Positions 1 to 8,606 of a stretch of 64,000 bases of DNA are shown here, one piece after another (position 1 is the first letter of the stretch; each line of letters starts with the position of its first letter). Under the pieces are notes generated by a model, which worked only from the letters and a program-made list of their open reading frames with translations, searched no databases and was not told the origin of the DNA. This stretch comes from Paenirhizobium cremeum (lineage in GTDB: Bacteria; Pseudomonadota; Alphaproteobacteria; Rhizobiales; Rhizobiaceae), in NCBI RefSeq assembly GCF_022884085.1, contig NZ_JAGGCS010000020.1:1-64000 (forward strand), in the 5' to 3' direction. Both the position numbers and the translations under genes were made by a program.

Positions 1-102
1 CACCTCGATCAAAACTTCGCCGGCACGCGGGCCGTCGAGCTCAACTTCAGTCACGACAAGGGGTTTTCCGGCCTCAACGGCCAGAGCAGCGCGTGTGCGC
101 AT
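1..102 (-). CDS. frmA: S-(hydroxymethyl)glutathione dehydrogenase (class III alcohol dehydrogenase), N-terminal fragment
   Basis: Only the first 34 codons are in the window; the gene runs off the left edge. The N-terminus MRTRAALAVEAGKPL followed by GPRAGEVLIEV is the typical opening of the zinc-dependent class III alcohol dehydrogenases that oxidise the formaldehyde-glutathione adduct to S-formylglutathione in the cytoplasm. The start at 102 is set by GGGAGG seven bases upstream. Its position beside quinoprotein-relay genes and a FIST/kinase/regulator operon fits methanol or formaldehyde oxidation, as in flhRSA-type loci of Paracoccus. The catalytic zinc ligands lie outside the window, so the call rests on the N-terminus and context. 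Confidence 0.8.
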   Translation of the reverse strand, partial: MRTRAALAVEAGKPLVVTEVELDGPRAGEVLIEV

Positions 103-213
103 GGATCGCCTCCCGAATGCTTGTATGATACCGGCCTTCTCCGGCCTTGGGTGCAGATTACAAACGGGCAAAGCGCAGTGACAATTGCGACCTTAGTGTG
201 TGTATCGGCCCTT

Positions 214-241
214 TTGGCATTCCGGTCGGTAGGCCTATACT
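214..241 (+). promoter_or_regulatory. Candidate sigma-70-type promoter for the gene at 267
   Basis: TTGGCA (214-219) and TATACT (236-241) are separated by 16 bp. The predicted transcription start near 248 leaves a short leader before the AGGGAGGA ribosome binding site at 252-259. Read by eye only. Confidence 0.4.
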
Positions 242-266
242 GACGCTTGTCAGGGAGGACATCGTC

Positions 267-860
267 ATGAAAATCGCAAGCTTTGCGCTGTTTCTAGCGC
301 TTATTCCGGCTGTTGCCGGAGCCGCCGATTTTTCCGATCCGGACTGGCCCTGCATCCAGCGCAAGGTCGAAAACCTGTCGCCGGGACTGATGTGGCCGAA
401 GCCCGTGACGAGGACGGCCCTGCCTCCGGAAGCCGCCGACCTCGCCGCCAGGCTTGCATTGCGCCGGGTGAGCCTCGAAGAGGCCGAAACGCAAGTCGGA
501 GACTTCCTCAAAAAGACCGCGGGAGCCGATGCGCAACTTCTGGGCAACATCTTCTACGACGTCTTCGACAAGCTCGCCGAAGACCGCCATCGTCTCATCA
601 GCGGCATAGCGCGCTATTCCCGCAACCAGATCGCCCTGTCGAAGAAGATCGAAGACAGCCGCAACGAGATGGCAAGGCTGACCGCCGAGAAGAGCCAGGA
701 TTTCGATCGGATCGACAAACTGGAAGAGCAGATCGACTGGGATGAACGCATCTACAAGGATCGCACGCAGGCGCTGACCTATGTCTGCGAGACGCCGGTG
801 ATTATCGAGAAACGCGCCTATGCGATCGCCCAGCTCCTGTTGAAGCACGTTCCCGATTGA
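267..860 (+). CDS. Secreted coiled-coil protein of unknown function next to quinoprotein-relay genes
   Basis: The 197-residue product starts with a clear signal peptide (MKIASFALFLALIPAVAGAA, cleavage about residue 19), so it is probably periplasmic. The mature part has DPDWPCIQRKV near its N-terminus, a long charged helical stretch (about residues 105-170, rich in E, K, R and D in a coiled-coil pattern), and a second Cys near the C-terminus (YVCETP). The two Cys could pair. The start at 267 has a strong AGGGAGGA site; in-frame codons further upstream would bury the signal peptide. I do not recognise the family. It is convergent with the metallohydrolase gene 24 bp away, and the neighbourhood suggests a periplasmic role in the PQQ-dehydrogenase system (inference). 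Confidence 0.7.
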   Translation: MKIASFALFLALIPAVAGAADFSDPDWPCIQRKVENLSPGLMWPKPVTRTALPPEAADLAARLALRRVSLEEAETQVGDFLKKTAGADAQLLGNIFYDVFDKLAEDRHRLISGIARYSRNQIALSKKIEDSRNEMARLTAEKSQDFDRIDKLEEQIDWDERIYKDRTQALTYVCETPVIIEKRAYAIAQLLLKHVPD

Positions 861-884
861 CATTTCCGGCTTGCCGGATCGGGT

Positions 885-1949
885 TCATTCCCATTCGAGT
901 TCGGTATAGGCCGCCGTCGCGTTGCGCGGATTGTAGAGGTCGAACAGGGCCCAGTTGCGCGCCTCGCCGGCGCCGATGCTGCGGGAGGCCTCGGCAAGTG
1001 GCACCCCCGCCTTCACGGCCGACCGCGTGTCGGTTTCCAGCACCTCCAGATAATGCGCCAGGGCCGACATGCCGGATGGCCAGTCGAGCGCCGGGCGGCC
1101 ATGCCCCGGCACGGCGCGGGCAGCCTTCATCCCCGAAAGGTCATCCAGCACCGAACGCCAGCCCTTCAACGAACCGTCGAGCGCCGGCGCATGCTCGTCG
1201 AAAAGCAGGTCGCCCGCGATCAGTGTCGCGGTCTGCCTGTCGAAGACGGTGAGATCAGAGAATGTGTGCGCTGTCGGCCATGCCTTGAGGTCGATCGGCC
1301 TGTCGCCGAGATCGATCGTCTCCGTACCGGCAACCACGCGATCCGGCGCGACGATGCGGCTCCCGAGAAAGGCCTTTTCGCCGATCAGACGACCGAAACT
1401 GGCCTGATAGCTTTCCGCCCGATCGGCAAGAGCCCTTGGCAGGTTCTGCTGGCCTACGATCGCCGCCCCGGCCTCGCGTAGGGGTTCGGCGCCGAACACA
1501 TGGTCGGGATGCATATGGGTCAGAACGAGATGGGAGATCGGCAGCGCGGTCCGCTCGCGAACGGCGAGATAGACCTCCTCGCCAATCTGGCGGGAACCGC
1601 CGGCATCGACAACCGCAACGCTTTCCTTTCCCACCACGAGGACAATGTTGGAGACGTCGCCGGCATTCCCGGCATCCGGCTCCGCCACTTCTCCGCGATG
1701 CACGAACAATCCCGGCGCTATCTCCGTAAACGCGAGCCTCGATAACGGACGTGTCCGGCAGAACGGTTCAGCCGGGGCAAAGCCGGAAAGCCAGGAGGGC
1801 GGGCGATGCCGCACGCGCCCCTCGCATTCCGCTTTTGTGACAGCCCCATAGCCCGGCAGCAGCGCCAGCCGGCACGGCCCGCCGGCGGGCGAAGCATCCG
1901 ACGCTTCGACGGCCGAAAGCAGGCACAGGGACACGAAAGCCTCGAACAT
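885..1949 (-). CDS. Quinoprotein relay system zinc metallohydrolase (MBL fold, SoxH-related)
   Basis: 354 residues. An N-terminal signal-like segment (MFEAFVSLCLLSAVEA) and a short region with three cysteines precede a metallo-beta-lactamase domain from about residue 80. The HMHPDH metal motif (in LTHMHPDHVFG), DAGGSRQ upstream, the AGDLLFDEH second-shell motif and VPGHGRP are all visible, so the zinc site appears intact. It resembles the SoxH-related metallohydrolases that occur with PQQ-dependent alcohol dehydrogenases and SoxYZ-like carriers, where a relay function is assumed but the chemistry is not settled. It is divergent from the SoxYZ-like gene (start 2116) with a shared 166-bp promoter region, which supports the call. 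ATG at 1949 was chosen because it gives the export signal. Confidence 0.82.
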   Translation of the reverse strand: MFEAFVSLCLLSAVEASDASPAGGPCRLALLPGYGAVTKAECEGRVRHRPPSWLSGFAPAEPFCRTRPLSRLAFTEIAPGLFVHRGEVAEPDAGNAGDVSNIVLVVGKESVAVVDAGGSRQIGEEVYLAVRERTALPISHLVLTHMHPDHVFGAEPLREAGAAIVGQQNLPRALADRAESYQASFGRLIGEKAFLGSRIVAPDRVVAGTETIDLGDRPIDLKAWPTAHTFSDLTVFDRQTATLIAGDLLFDEHAPALDGSLKGWRSVLDDLSGMKAARAVPGHGRPALDWPSGMSALAHYLEVLETDTRSAVKAGVPLAEASRSIGAGEARNWALFDLYNPRNATAAYTELEWE

Positions 1950-2115
1950 CGGCCCATTCCTGTTGAGTGACACATGCGGGCCAGCCTGCGTCCGTGACGG
2001 CGACGCCTCAACACATCCGAAAGGCTCGGTTCTGTGTGCGTCCGACATGGCGTATGATGTTCGGCATGAGCGCCCCGGAACTTGCAACTTCAACGGCAAA
2101 GGGGACATGGCCCCC

Positions 2116-2928
2116 ATGAGATACCTACTTGCAGCACTGTCGGTCCTGCTTTCGGCAGGTTTTGCCTTGAGTGGCGAGCCGCGCCTCGATAATCCGATGG
2201 TCGAGAGCCCGACATGGAACGACATCAGGGGCGACATCTCGGGCGACGCCACGCTGCTGGATGGCTCGAACCTTCTCACCCTGACTGCCCCCTATCGCGC
2301 CGATGACGCCGCCACCGTGCCGATCACCATCGAGCAGACGGATAAAACAGCGGGGCCCATCTCGTCGATCAAGCTGGTGATCGATGAAAACCCCTCGCCG
2401 CTCGCCGCCGAGATCCGGTTCGGTCCGGCCATGATGCCCCTGAAATTCGAGACGCGGGTAAGGGTGAACCAGTATTCCAACGTCCGGGTGATCGCGAACA
2501 CGCCCAAGGGCAGCTACATGATCGGCCGTTTCGTCAAAGCGTCCGGCGGCTGCTCCGCGCCGGCGACGAAAGATCCGGCCGCCGCGCTGAAAGGCATGGG
2601 CGAGATGCGTCTGCGAAGCTTCGACACGGCAACGGCTGCACAGAACGTCCGGCGGGAGGCGCAGATCATGATAAGGCATCCGAATTATTCGGGGCTGCAG
2701 CGCGATCAGGTCACACAGCTCTTCATCGGCGCCCATTTCATCAACGAGCTGGAGGTGCGTCAGGGCAATGAGCTGCTCTTCGCGCTGGAGGGCGGCATAT
2801 CGATCAGCGAAAACCCGACCTTCCGCTTTGCCTACATCGACGATGGTTCGCCGGAACTTACCGTGCATGCGGTCGATACCGAGGGCAACGTCTTCGATCA
2901 GGCCTTGCCCAAACGCCCGCCCGCCTGA
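2116..2928 (+). CDS. Quinoprotein dehydrogenase-associated SoxYZ-like carrier protein
   Basis: 270 residues with a signal peptide (MRYLLAALSVLLSAGFALSG). The order is a SoxY-like half, with a Gly-Gly-Cys motif around KASGGCSAPA that matches the swinging-arm cysteine of SoxY, then a SoxZ-like immunoglobulin-type half ending with the conserved TEGNVF-type strand. In sulphur oxidation SoxYZ carries intermediates on that Cys. This fused form is known beside PQQ-dependent alcohol dehydrogenases and the MBL metallohydrolase found here, so I infer a periplasmic relay or carrier role. Start 2116 (MRYLL) is about ten bases from AAGGGGA; the ATG at 2107 is too close to that site. It converges with the small secreted-protein gene at 2956. 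Confidence 0.85.
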   Translation: MRYLLAALSVLLSAGFALSGEPRLDNPMVESPTWNDIRGDISGDATLLDGSNLLTLTAPYRADDAATVPITIEQTDKTAGPISSIKLVIDENPSPLAAEIRFGPAMMPLKFETRVRVNQYSNVRVIANTPKGSYMIGRFVKASGGCSAPATKDPAAALKGMGEMRLRSFDTATAAQNVRREAQIMIRHPNYSGLQRDQVTQLFIGAHFINELEVRQGNELLFALEGGISISENPTFRFAYIDDGSPELTVHAVDTEGNVFDQALPKRPPA

Positions 2929-2955
2929 CGGTTAAACAGCAGACGGTTCAATGGT

Positions 2956-3309
2956 TCAAAAGCAAAGCATCTCCGCCTCGGCCTGAGCCCGTCTGAGTTC
3001 TGTCACCATGGCGCGCGGCATGACTGCGCTCTTGAACATCGAAAGCTGCTCGCCGGTGCCCTGCTGCAATGTCAGCACGGTCTCCGCCTCGACATATTTC
3101 TCATAAGGGAGGATGGAGGCGATCACATCTATCGAACAGGCGCACTGCCGCAGAACCGTACGGTTCTCGCCATTTGCCGCCATGCAGCCGAAGACATAAT
3201 CGGCGCGCGCTTCCGTCGGATAGTCGTTCAACCGTTCCGGCAAGCTTTGCCCGATGGCGGGCGCACCGAAAGCCGAAGCCAGCAGAAGGCAGACGACCAG
3301 CCGTTTCAT
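2956..3309 (-). CDS. Small secreted cysteine-containing protein, unknown function
   Basis: 117 residues with a signal peptide (MKRLVVCLLLASAFGAPAIG). The mature part has a Cys in FGCMAANG, a CAC motif (RQCACSID) and a final Cys two residues from the end, giving four cysteines that could bind haem or metal or form disulphides; there is no CxxCH. It is the second gene of a two-gene leftward unit: its ATG overlaps the stop codon of the upstream gene (ATGA at 3306-3309), so the two are probably translationally coupled. Family not recognised. By location it likely belongs to the periplasmic side of the quinoprotein system. Confidence 0.7.
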   Translation of the reverse strand: MKRLVVCLLLASAFGAPAIGQSLPERLNDYPTEARADYVFGCMAANGENRTVLRQCACSIDVIASILPYEKYVEAETVLTLQQGTGEQLSMFKSAVMPRAMVTELRRAQAEAEMLCF

Positions 3310-3983
3310 GGCTTTGCCTCGGCCTTGTCCGTCAGCGTGATGACATTGCGATAACCGGCATCCTCCGTCCCCTGCCCTTCCGGCACGGTGGCTTCCAGAG
3401 AGTAGAGCCAGCCGGGCACCTCCTCCGACACGGTGACGGACAACGCAAGCTCGGCAAATCGCCCCATCTTGTCGCGCGCCTTGTCCTTTTCCAGCGGCCG
3501 CAGCGTTACTTTCCGGGCGGCAATGTCGCGATCACCGAGATGCACGGAAACCGGCACCACTTCGGCATCCTTCAGCAGCGCCTCCTTGATCCGGTTGCGG
3601 ATGTAGAACGGGCTGCCGCCGGATTGCGCGGCGACATCCGTCAGCGTGCTTTCAAGAAAGTACATGATGAGCGGATTGCCGACCGAAGCCGGGAAATTGC
3701 CGAGAGACCGCATCCGGGGGCCCTGCCGCAGGATCAGCGCGACATTGTCGTCTCCGGTCAGTTGCAGACCGATATTGTCGCTATCCGGAGCCTCCCCTTT
3801 TTTCCCGGCGGAAAGCACCCGATCGTAAAGCAGGGTATCCGGCGGTTCCTTTCCGGCCTTTGCCGGCGGCGAGGCCTCGAGTCCGGAAAGGGAACCCTTG
3901 TGGAAAAGAAGATCGTAGGTTCCGGCAGCCGATGCGATCCCGGCAGAGCCGAGAATCGCGAGAAGAAGCACGAACAGACGCAT
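3306..3983 (-). CDS. Secreted protein of unknown function, quinoprotein-locus neighbour
   Basis: 225 residues beginning with a signal peptide (MRLFVLLLAILGSAGIASA). The start at 3983 is fixed by AAGGGAGGT seven bases upstream; a TTG two codons earlier is a weaker alternative. The body is a soluble, mostly beta-predicted domain with no cysteine-rich or haem motif and no membrane segment after the signal. Its 3' end overlaps the next gene by 4 bp. The roughly 95 bp upstream (3984-4079) separates it from the kinase stop and holds its promoter. I do not recognise the family. The co-oriented small cysteine protein and the nearby SoxYZ-like carrier suggest a shared periplasmic role. Confidence 0.7.
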   Translation of the reverse strand: MRLFVLLLAILGSAGIASAAGTYDLLFHKGSLSGLEASPPAKAGKEPPDTLLYDRVLSAGKKGEAPDSDNIGLQLTGDDNVALILRQGPRMRSLGNFPASVGNPLIMYFLESTLTDVAAQSGGSPFYIRNRIKEALLKDAEVVPVSVHLGDRDIAARKVTLRPLEKDKARDKMGRFAELALSVTVSEEVPGWLYSLEATVPEGQGTEDAGYRNVITLTDKAEAKP

Positions 3984-4079
3984 TGCCAACCTCCCTTTTT
4001 ACCTGAAGCCTAACGCCGTCTTCATCGGCCCGTCACCGCAGACATTGGTCTGTGTTTGGACCGTACTCGACGCTCCGCC

Positions 4080-6329
4080 TCAGGCGACCCGCGCCCGGGT
4101 TTTCCAGTCGATCAGCGCCCTGAGACGCACGAGCTGGACCGGCTTGGTCAGGACGGCAAAGGACATCTCGTTCGCCTGCGCCTGGAAATCGCGGTGCCGG
4201 TTGGCGGAAATGATGATGGCGGGAATGTCGGAACCGGCAAGCGCGCGCAGCGTGCGGATCGTCTCGATGCCGTTGTCCTCGTCGTCAAGCTGGTAATCCG
4301 CAAGCACGATGTCGGGCGCGGTTCCGATCTCCTGCATCAAGGAGATGGCCTCGCGCGTCGAACCGGCCGCCAGCACGCTCGCACCCCATCCCTCCAATTT
4401 CTGCGTCATCGCATGCAGTTCGTCCGCATCGTTCTCGACCACCATGACGATCAGGTCGAGATCGCCCTCCGGCGCCGCCTCGACCACCGGGTTTTCGTAG
4501 AGGGCGACGGCACCCGGCGCCGTCAGCGGCACTTCGATCGAGAACATCGACCCCACGCCCGGCCGGGAAACGAGGCGCACGGGATGGTCGAGATGGCGGC
4601 AGGCCCTCTCGACGATCGAAAGCCCCAGCCCCATGCCCGTCCCCCGGCCTCCGCCACCGCGGGTGAACTCCTTGAACACCCGCGCCTGGTCGGCCTCCGA
4701 TATGCCGATCCCCGTATCCCAGACCTCGATGCGCAGCCGCGAGCCGGCGAGCCGGCAACCGACCAGCACCCGGCCGCTTTCGGTATACTGGATCGCATTG
4801 ACGACGAGATTCTGCACGGAACGCAGGAGATAACGCTGATCGCTCGTCACCCATCGGCTCGACGGCACGATCCTGAGTTCGATCCCCTTTTCAGCGGCAA
4901 AGGGAGCGAGGTCTTCGCTGAGCCCCTGCAACATATTGCCGACAGAGAAGGAGGTGATGCTGAATTCGGCGCCGGAACTGTCAAGCCTCGAGATGTCGAG
5001 GAGCGCCTGGAGAAGGGTCTCGATCGAGGTGAAGGAACGGTTGAGGCGGCTCACCACTTCCTTTGCACCGGCCTCTCCGACCGTCTCCGTCAGCATCGAA
5101 AGGTAGAGCTTGGCGGCGTTGATCGGTTGCAAAAGGTCATGGCTCGCGGCTGCGAGAAAACGGGTCTTGGAAATATGCGCCGCCTCCGCCGCCTCCTTGG
5201 CGAGACGCAACGCCCCCTCGATCTTGGTCTGCTCCGCGGCATGGACCTGCAATTGCCGATTGGCTTCAGTCAGTTCCGCGGTGCGCTCCGTGACCCTCTG
5301 CTCAAGCAGGGCGGCCGCTTCCGTTTCCGCCGTCACATCCATGAGCGAGACGATGAAACCATCGTCGGGCAGGCCATGCAGGCGCATATCGAGGCGCATG
5401 CCGTCTCGCCGGCGAAAATGCTGCTGCACGGTTTCCCCCCGCCGCAACGCCTTGAACCAGCGCGCAAGCTCCGGCCGGCGGGATTTCCGGTCGACGATTT
5501 CGTGACGCTCGACATGTTCTATGATCCGCTGAAACGGCGTGCCCTTCTTCAACAGCGACAAAGGCACGCCGAGCAATGCGCCGAAGCGCTCGTTATGCAC
5601 GAGCAGCGCGCCTTCGGAGGAAAACGTGCAGACACCGAGCGACATGTGATCGAAGGCCGCCTGCAGAAGATGGGCCTGCTGGTCGATCAGCCGGTCCTTT
5701 TCCCGCCGGTTCTCCCGCACGAGATCGGTGATTTCCGTCTGCAGCACCGCGATATTGCCGGAACTGGTCTGGCGGCAGGAGATCTGGAACCAGCGGTCGT
5801 TGCGCAAGGCGATGACGAAAGAAGAAAAGCCGTGGCCGGATGTCTCCGGCAAACCGTTCCCCGGCGGCCGGCGAACGACCTTCACGCCATCGGTCTCCTC
5901 GCTTGCGAGATATTTGCTGGCCTCGACGGCCCGCAGATAATCATCGAAGGCGAGCCCCGGTTTGATGATCGGCTCGACATCGGGAAGGAGCCGCCGGAAC
6001 TGCGTGTTGCAGACCTGTAGCCGGTCCTCGGAGAAAAGGGCAAAGCCGCCCTCCATGGCAACCATGGCGTCGGCGAGATTGCGCTGCATGCGCTCCTGGG
6101 TCTGGTAGGCGATTTCAAGCTCGCTCGAAGCCCTTCCCAGCGTGTCGAGCGCCTTTTCCAGATCCTTTGTCTTTTCCCAGACCTTGGCCTGGAGCGTGAT
6201 GGCGGACTGGAACAGCGAATAAGCCGTGCCGCCCACCTCATGCCCGCGTTCCGCGCGGTTAATCAGCGCCTCGATGATTTTCGCCTGCTTGGCGATCTGG
6301 ACTTCGGCAGGATCGCTCGGATCGATCAT
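4080..6329 (-). CDS. Hybrid sensor histidine kinase with PAS domains (NahK/FlhS-like)
   Basis: 749 residues and no transmembrane segment, so a cytoplasmic sensor. The order is an N-terminal coiled coil (about 1-85), two PAS-like domains (about 85-200 and 220-335), a coiled-coil linker, a HisKA domain with phospho-acceptor His397 in AAASHDLLQPINA, an HATPase domain (NAIQY N-box, DTGIGI, GTGMGLGLSI) and a C-terminal receiver with VLADYQLDDEDNG carrying the acceptor Asp. All kinase motifs look intact. Its ATG overlaps the stop of the FIST gene by 4 bp. The FIST - kinase - LuxR regulator arrangement beside frmA recalls FlhSR control of formaldehyde and methanol oxidation. Whether it signals to the regulator at 7548 is inferred from the operon. 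Confidence 0.88.
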   Translation of the reverse strand: MIDPSDPAEVQIAKQAKIIEALINRAERGHEVGGTAYSLFQSAITLQAKVWEKTKDLEKALDTLGRASSELEIAYQTQERMQRNLADAMVAMEGGFALFSEDRLQVCNTQFRRLLPDVEPIIKPGLAFDDYLRAVEASKYLASEETDGVKVVRRPPGNGLPETSGHGFSSFVIALRNDRWFQISCRQTSSGNIAVLQTEITDLVRENRREKDRLIDQQAHLLQAAFDHMSLGVCTFSSEGALLVHNERFGALLGVPLSLLKKGTPFQRIIEHVERHEIVDRKSRRPELARWFKALRRGETVQQHFRRRDGMRLDMRLHGLPDDGFIVSLMDVTAETEAAALLEQRVTERTAELTEANRQLQVHAAEQTKIEGALRLAKEAAEAAHISKTRFLAAASHDLLQPINAAKLYLSMLTETVGEAGAKEVVSRLNRSFTSIETLLQALLDISRLDSSGAEFSITSFSVGNMLQGLSEDLAPFAAEKGIELRIVPSSRWVTSDQRYLLRSVQNLVVNAIQYTESGRVLVGCRLAGSRLRIEVWDTGIGISEADQARVFKEFTRGGGGRGTGMGLGLSIVERACRHLDHPVRLVSRPGVGSMFSIEVPLTAPGAVALYENPVVEAAPEGDLDLIVMVVENDADELHAMTQKLEGWGASVLAAGSTREAISLMQEIGTAPDIVLADYQLDDEDNGIETIRTLRALAGSDIPAIIISANRHRDFQAQANEMSFAVLTKPVQLVRLRALIDWKTRARVA

Positions 6330-7498
6330 AAAGCCGCCTCCCTCTTCGGCCGGAAGAAGGCGACACCCACGAAGGTCTGGTTCACATGAACGCCGAGATG
6401 CTGCTCGCCATAGGTGCTGAAGCCCACAACACGATGCTGGCGAAAGCGTTCCGATGCCTCGTCTGCCAGCCCCTTCCGCTCGATTTCCAGCTTGCGCAGA
6501 TAGCAGTCGAAACCGAGGATGAAATCGGGATCGGCGCCATTCTCGTCGGTCACGGTCAGCCCGCTGTCCAGCGTGCGGATGATCTCCTTGCCTCGCCCCA
6601 GCGTCAGAAGCAGGCCGTCGTCGATCGCCGACAGGAAGGTCAGCCCGTGTTCTCCATGGATCTGCTGGATGGCGCGCACATGATAGAGATCGCGGTTGCG
6701 CACCAGCACCGGATTTTCGGCAAAGATGGTCGGTGAAAGTTCGTCGGTAGGAACGCCGACGAGACGGGCATATTCCTCCGCGGCGGGCGAGCCGTTGATC
6801 TCCAGCACCAGCCGCTCCTCGGGAACCGCACGGGTGACGACCATGCGGCGCTCCGTCGGCTGGAAATGGTCGAAACCCAGGCCCTGGAAATCCAGATCCG
6901 TTTCCAGCAACAGGAGGAGCGCGGCGTTGCTGTGGAACTGACCGTCGCGCAGAACCTGCGTCTGCTGAAAGCGCAGGCCGTCACCGGCGGAGCCGCCAAA
7001 TACCGGTATGTCGCCGAGCCCCGCTTCCAGCGCCGCGACAAGGATATCCTCCTGCTTGGACAGCCCATCGGCAAAAATCAGCGCCAGACGGCGGCGTCCC
7101 GGCGTGCTGCCGAACTGGACGGAAAGCCGCTCCGCCTGTGACACCACGTCGGCGATGGAAAGCGGCGAGATCGGCGAAAACAGGGCCGAGGCGACCCGGA
7201 AATGGCTGCGCTCGAAAGCGAGCGCGACCAGTCCGTCATTGTCGTAGCCGAGCGGCGTAATCTGGCCCGCCGTCGTGCAGCCGAACACGACGGTATGCGG
7301 CATGGCATCGGCGAGCGCGGCCGGCAGCGCTTCGCTCGCCAGCCGACAGGGCACGAACAGCAGGATGAAGCTCGCTCGGGCATTTGCCAGCTGGCGGCGG
7401 ATATCGGCGATGGCTTCCCTCGTGTCGCCTGCATGAGACACGGCGATCCGCACCGCTTTCGCGGGCTTCCTGTCAAGAGCTTCCCTTTGCGCCGTCAC
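6326..7498 (-). CDS. FIST-domain sensor protein (FIST_N and FIST_C), NosP-like
   Basis: About 390 residues. The N-terminal half has the FIST_N pattern (VVFGCTTAGQITPLGY, VFGGSAGDG) and the C-terminal half the FIST_C pattern (VVGFSTYGEQH near the end). FIST proteins bind small ligands, haem/NO in NosP or amino acids by proposal, and control the activity of a partner kinase. Here the partner is encoded immediately downstream with an ATGA overlap. No ATG fits the 5' end. GTG at 7498, ten bases after GGGAGGA, is my choice; TTG at 7525 is the alternative and would add nine residues. It follows the response-regulator stop by about 50 bp, so all three genes probably share one transcript. Confidence 0.82.
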   Translation of the reverse strand: MTAQREALDRKPAKAVRIAVSHAGDTREAIADIRRQLANARASFILLFVPCRLASEALPAALADAMPHTVVFGCTTAGQITPLGYDNDGLVALAFERSHFRVASALFSPISPLSIADVVSQAERLSVQFGSTPGRRRLALIFADGLSKQEDILVAALEAGLGDIPVFGGSAGDGLRFQQTQVLRDGQFHSNAALLLLLETDLDFQGLGFDHFQPTERRMVVTRAVPEERLVLEINGSPAAEEYARLVGVPTDELSPTIFAENPVLVRNRDLYHVRAIQQIHGEHGLTFLSAIDDGLLLTLGRGKEIIRTLDSGLTVTDENGADPDFILGFDCYLRKLEIERKGLADEASERFRQHRVVGFSTYGEQHLGVHVNQTFVGVAFFRPKREAAL

Positions 7499-7547
7499 CC
7501 TCCTGCCATCCTCCCGTGAAGGCAAGCCACCGCGGCCATCGTCCCTT

Positions 7548-8237
7548 CTATTGAAGGTTGTGGCGGATGGAGACCTCCCTCACCAGCATCGCCGCCTGCG
7601 TGCGATTGTGCACGCCCAGCCGCCGCAGAAGCGCTGTGATATGCGCCTTCACGGTCGCTTCCGCGAGCTGCATCTCGTAGGCGATCAGCTTGTTTGGCAT
7701 GCCCTCGCAGATCAGGCTCAGGATGCGCGTTTGCTGCTGCGAAAGATGAGCGATCTTGCGCGAAATCGTCTCGACGGACCGCTCGTTCTCCTTGGCCCGG
7801 GCCGGCATGGCATAACCCGGCGGGACATAGGTCTTGCCGTTCCAGATGTCCGTCATCGCCTCCTGGAACACCTGACGGCCCGTTTCCTTGGGGATGAAAC
7901 CCGCCGCGCCGGCGGAAATGACGGATTGCACCACACCTTCCGTCGTGATCGCCGAAATGACGATCACCGGAACATCGGGCATCTTTTCCTTTATCTTCAA
8001 GAAACCGCTCAGCCCCGACGCATCGGGCAGGTTGAGGTCGAGAATGACGAGATCCGGCGAAAACCGCATGCGCAACTGATGCAGTGCCTCGCCTAGCGTA
8101 GTCGCTGTTCGAATCCGGCGGGTATTGAAGATGCTCTCCATCGTCGTCGCAAGAGCATCGCAATAAAGCGGATGATCGTCGATCACCAGCGCCGACTTGA
8201 TCGAAAGCGACGATACGGACAGTTCTGCCCGCGACAT
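7548..8237 (-). CDS. LuxR/NarL-family response regulator (FlhR/ExaE-like)
   Basis: 229 residues. The receiver domain (about 10-130) has DDHPLY at the acidic pocket, acceptor Asp in LVILDLNLPD, and VISA and KET at the switch and Lys positions. A LuxR-type helix-turn-helix (about 165-225) contains LSLICEGMPNKLIAYEMQLA and ATVKAHITALLRRLGV. The start at 8237 follows GGGAGGA by six bases; an in-frame ATG at 8273 has no such site. It is the first gene of the leftward RR - FIST - kinase operon. Regulators of this subgroup activate PQQ-dependent alcohol dehydrogenase and formaldehyde-oxidation genes in Pseudomonas and Paracoccus, and the neighbouring genes agree with that role. Confidence 0.88.
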   Translation of the reverse strand: MSRAELSVSSLSIKSALVIDDHPLYCDALATTMESIFNTRRIRTATTLGEALHQLRMRFSPDLVILDLNLPDASGLSGFLKIKEKMPDVPVIVISAITTEGVVQSVISAGAAGFIPKETGRQVFQEAMTDIWNGKTYVPPGYAMPARAKENERSVETISRKIAHLSQQQTRILSLICEGMPNKLIAYEMQLAEATVKAHITALLRRLGVHNRTQAAMLVREVSIRHNLQ

Positions 8238-8606
8238 GGCTTTCCTCCCAAAAATATCCCTTGTCTGGATCACGGAGTGTCTTCACCCCGGTCCGCCTAT
8301 CACTGGATTATTTCTGCTCCCAATTGTGGCCGGCTCTCCCCAGCGCAACCACTCCCATTTTGTTACACAGTTTTGCCATGCATGCAATTGCTGAATTCCC
8401 AGGCAGAAGCTGGCGTCAAATAAGGCAAATTTTCGAATTTGCTTATAATTCATCGCCCCCGGTGGCTATCGTCCCGGCAACTCCGCACAGCCCGCGGGCA
8501 ATGCGGTGTATCGCAGAAAGGTGAAAGCGCCAGAAACGCCTTGCGCCTTTGGCCTGTCGACAGTATGTCTACAAATTATCCCGCTCCAACGAACCGGTGC
8601 GTCACG
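8238..8606. promoter_or_regulatory. Divergent intergenic region between the response-regulator operon and gntR
   Basis: 369 bp with no convincing gene. It contains a 7-bp inverted repeat GCAAATT/AATTTGC around a four-base TTCG centre (8425-8442), directly followed by TATAAT (8444-8449) on the plus strand. This could be a repressor-covered promoter for gntR, with a leader of about 150 nt. No good -35 hexamer was seen. The GntR-type operator pair at 8555-8573 lies at the right end. Confidence 0.5.
8555..8573 (+). promoter_or_regulatory. Paired GntR-family operator upstream of gntR
   Basis: TGTCGACA (8555-8562) and TGTCTACA (8566-8573) both fit the general GntR consensus yGTM-KACr/y and start 11 bp apart, one helical turn. 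The same arrangement occurs at 11950-11968 before the dapA-like gene. The element overlaps an in-frame ATG at 8565, which argues that translation of gntR starts at 8607 instead. Confidence 0.6.

Noticed and set aside
865..878. TCCGGC/GCCGGA dyad as a bidirectional terminator between convergent genes
   Set aside because: Loop of two bases and no T-runs; too weak to list as a terminator.
4056..6020. Plus-strand frame of about 650 codons opposite the histidine kinase gene
   Set aside because: The kinase on the other strand has all H, N, G and receiver motifs; this product is Arg/His-rich noise.
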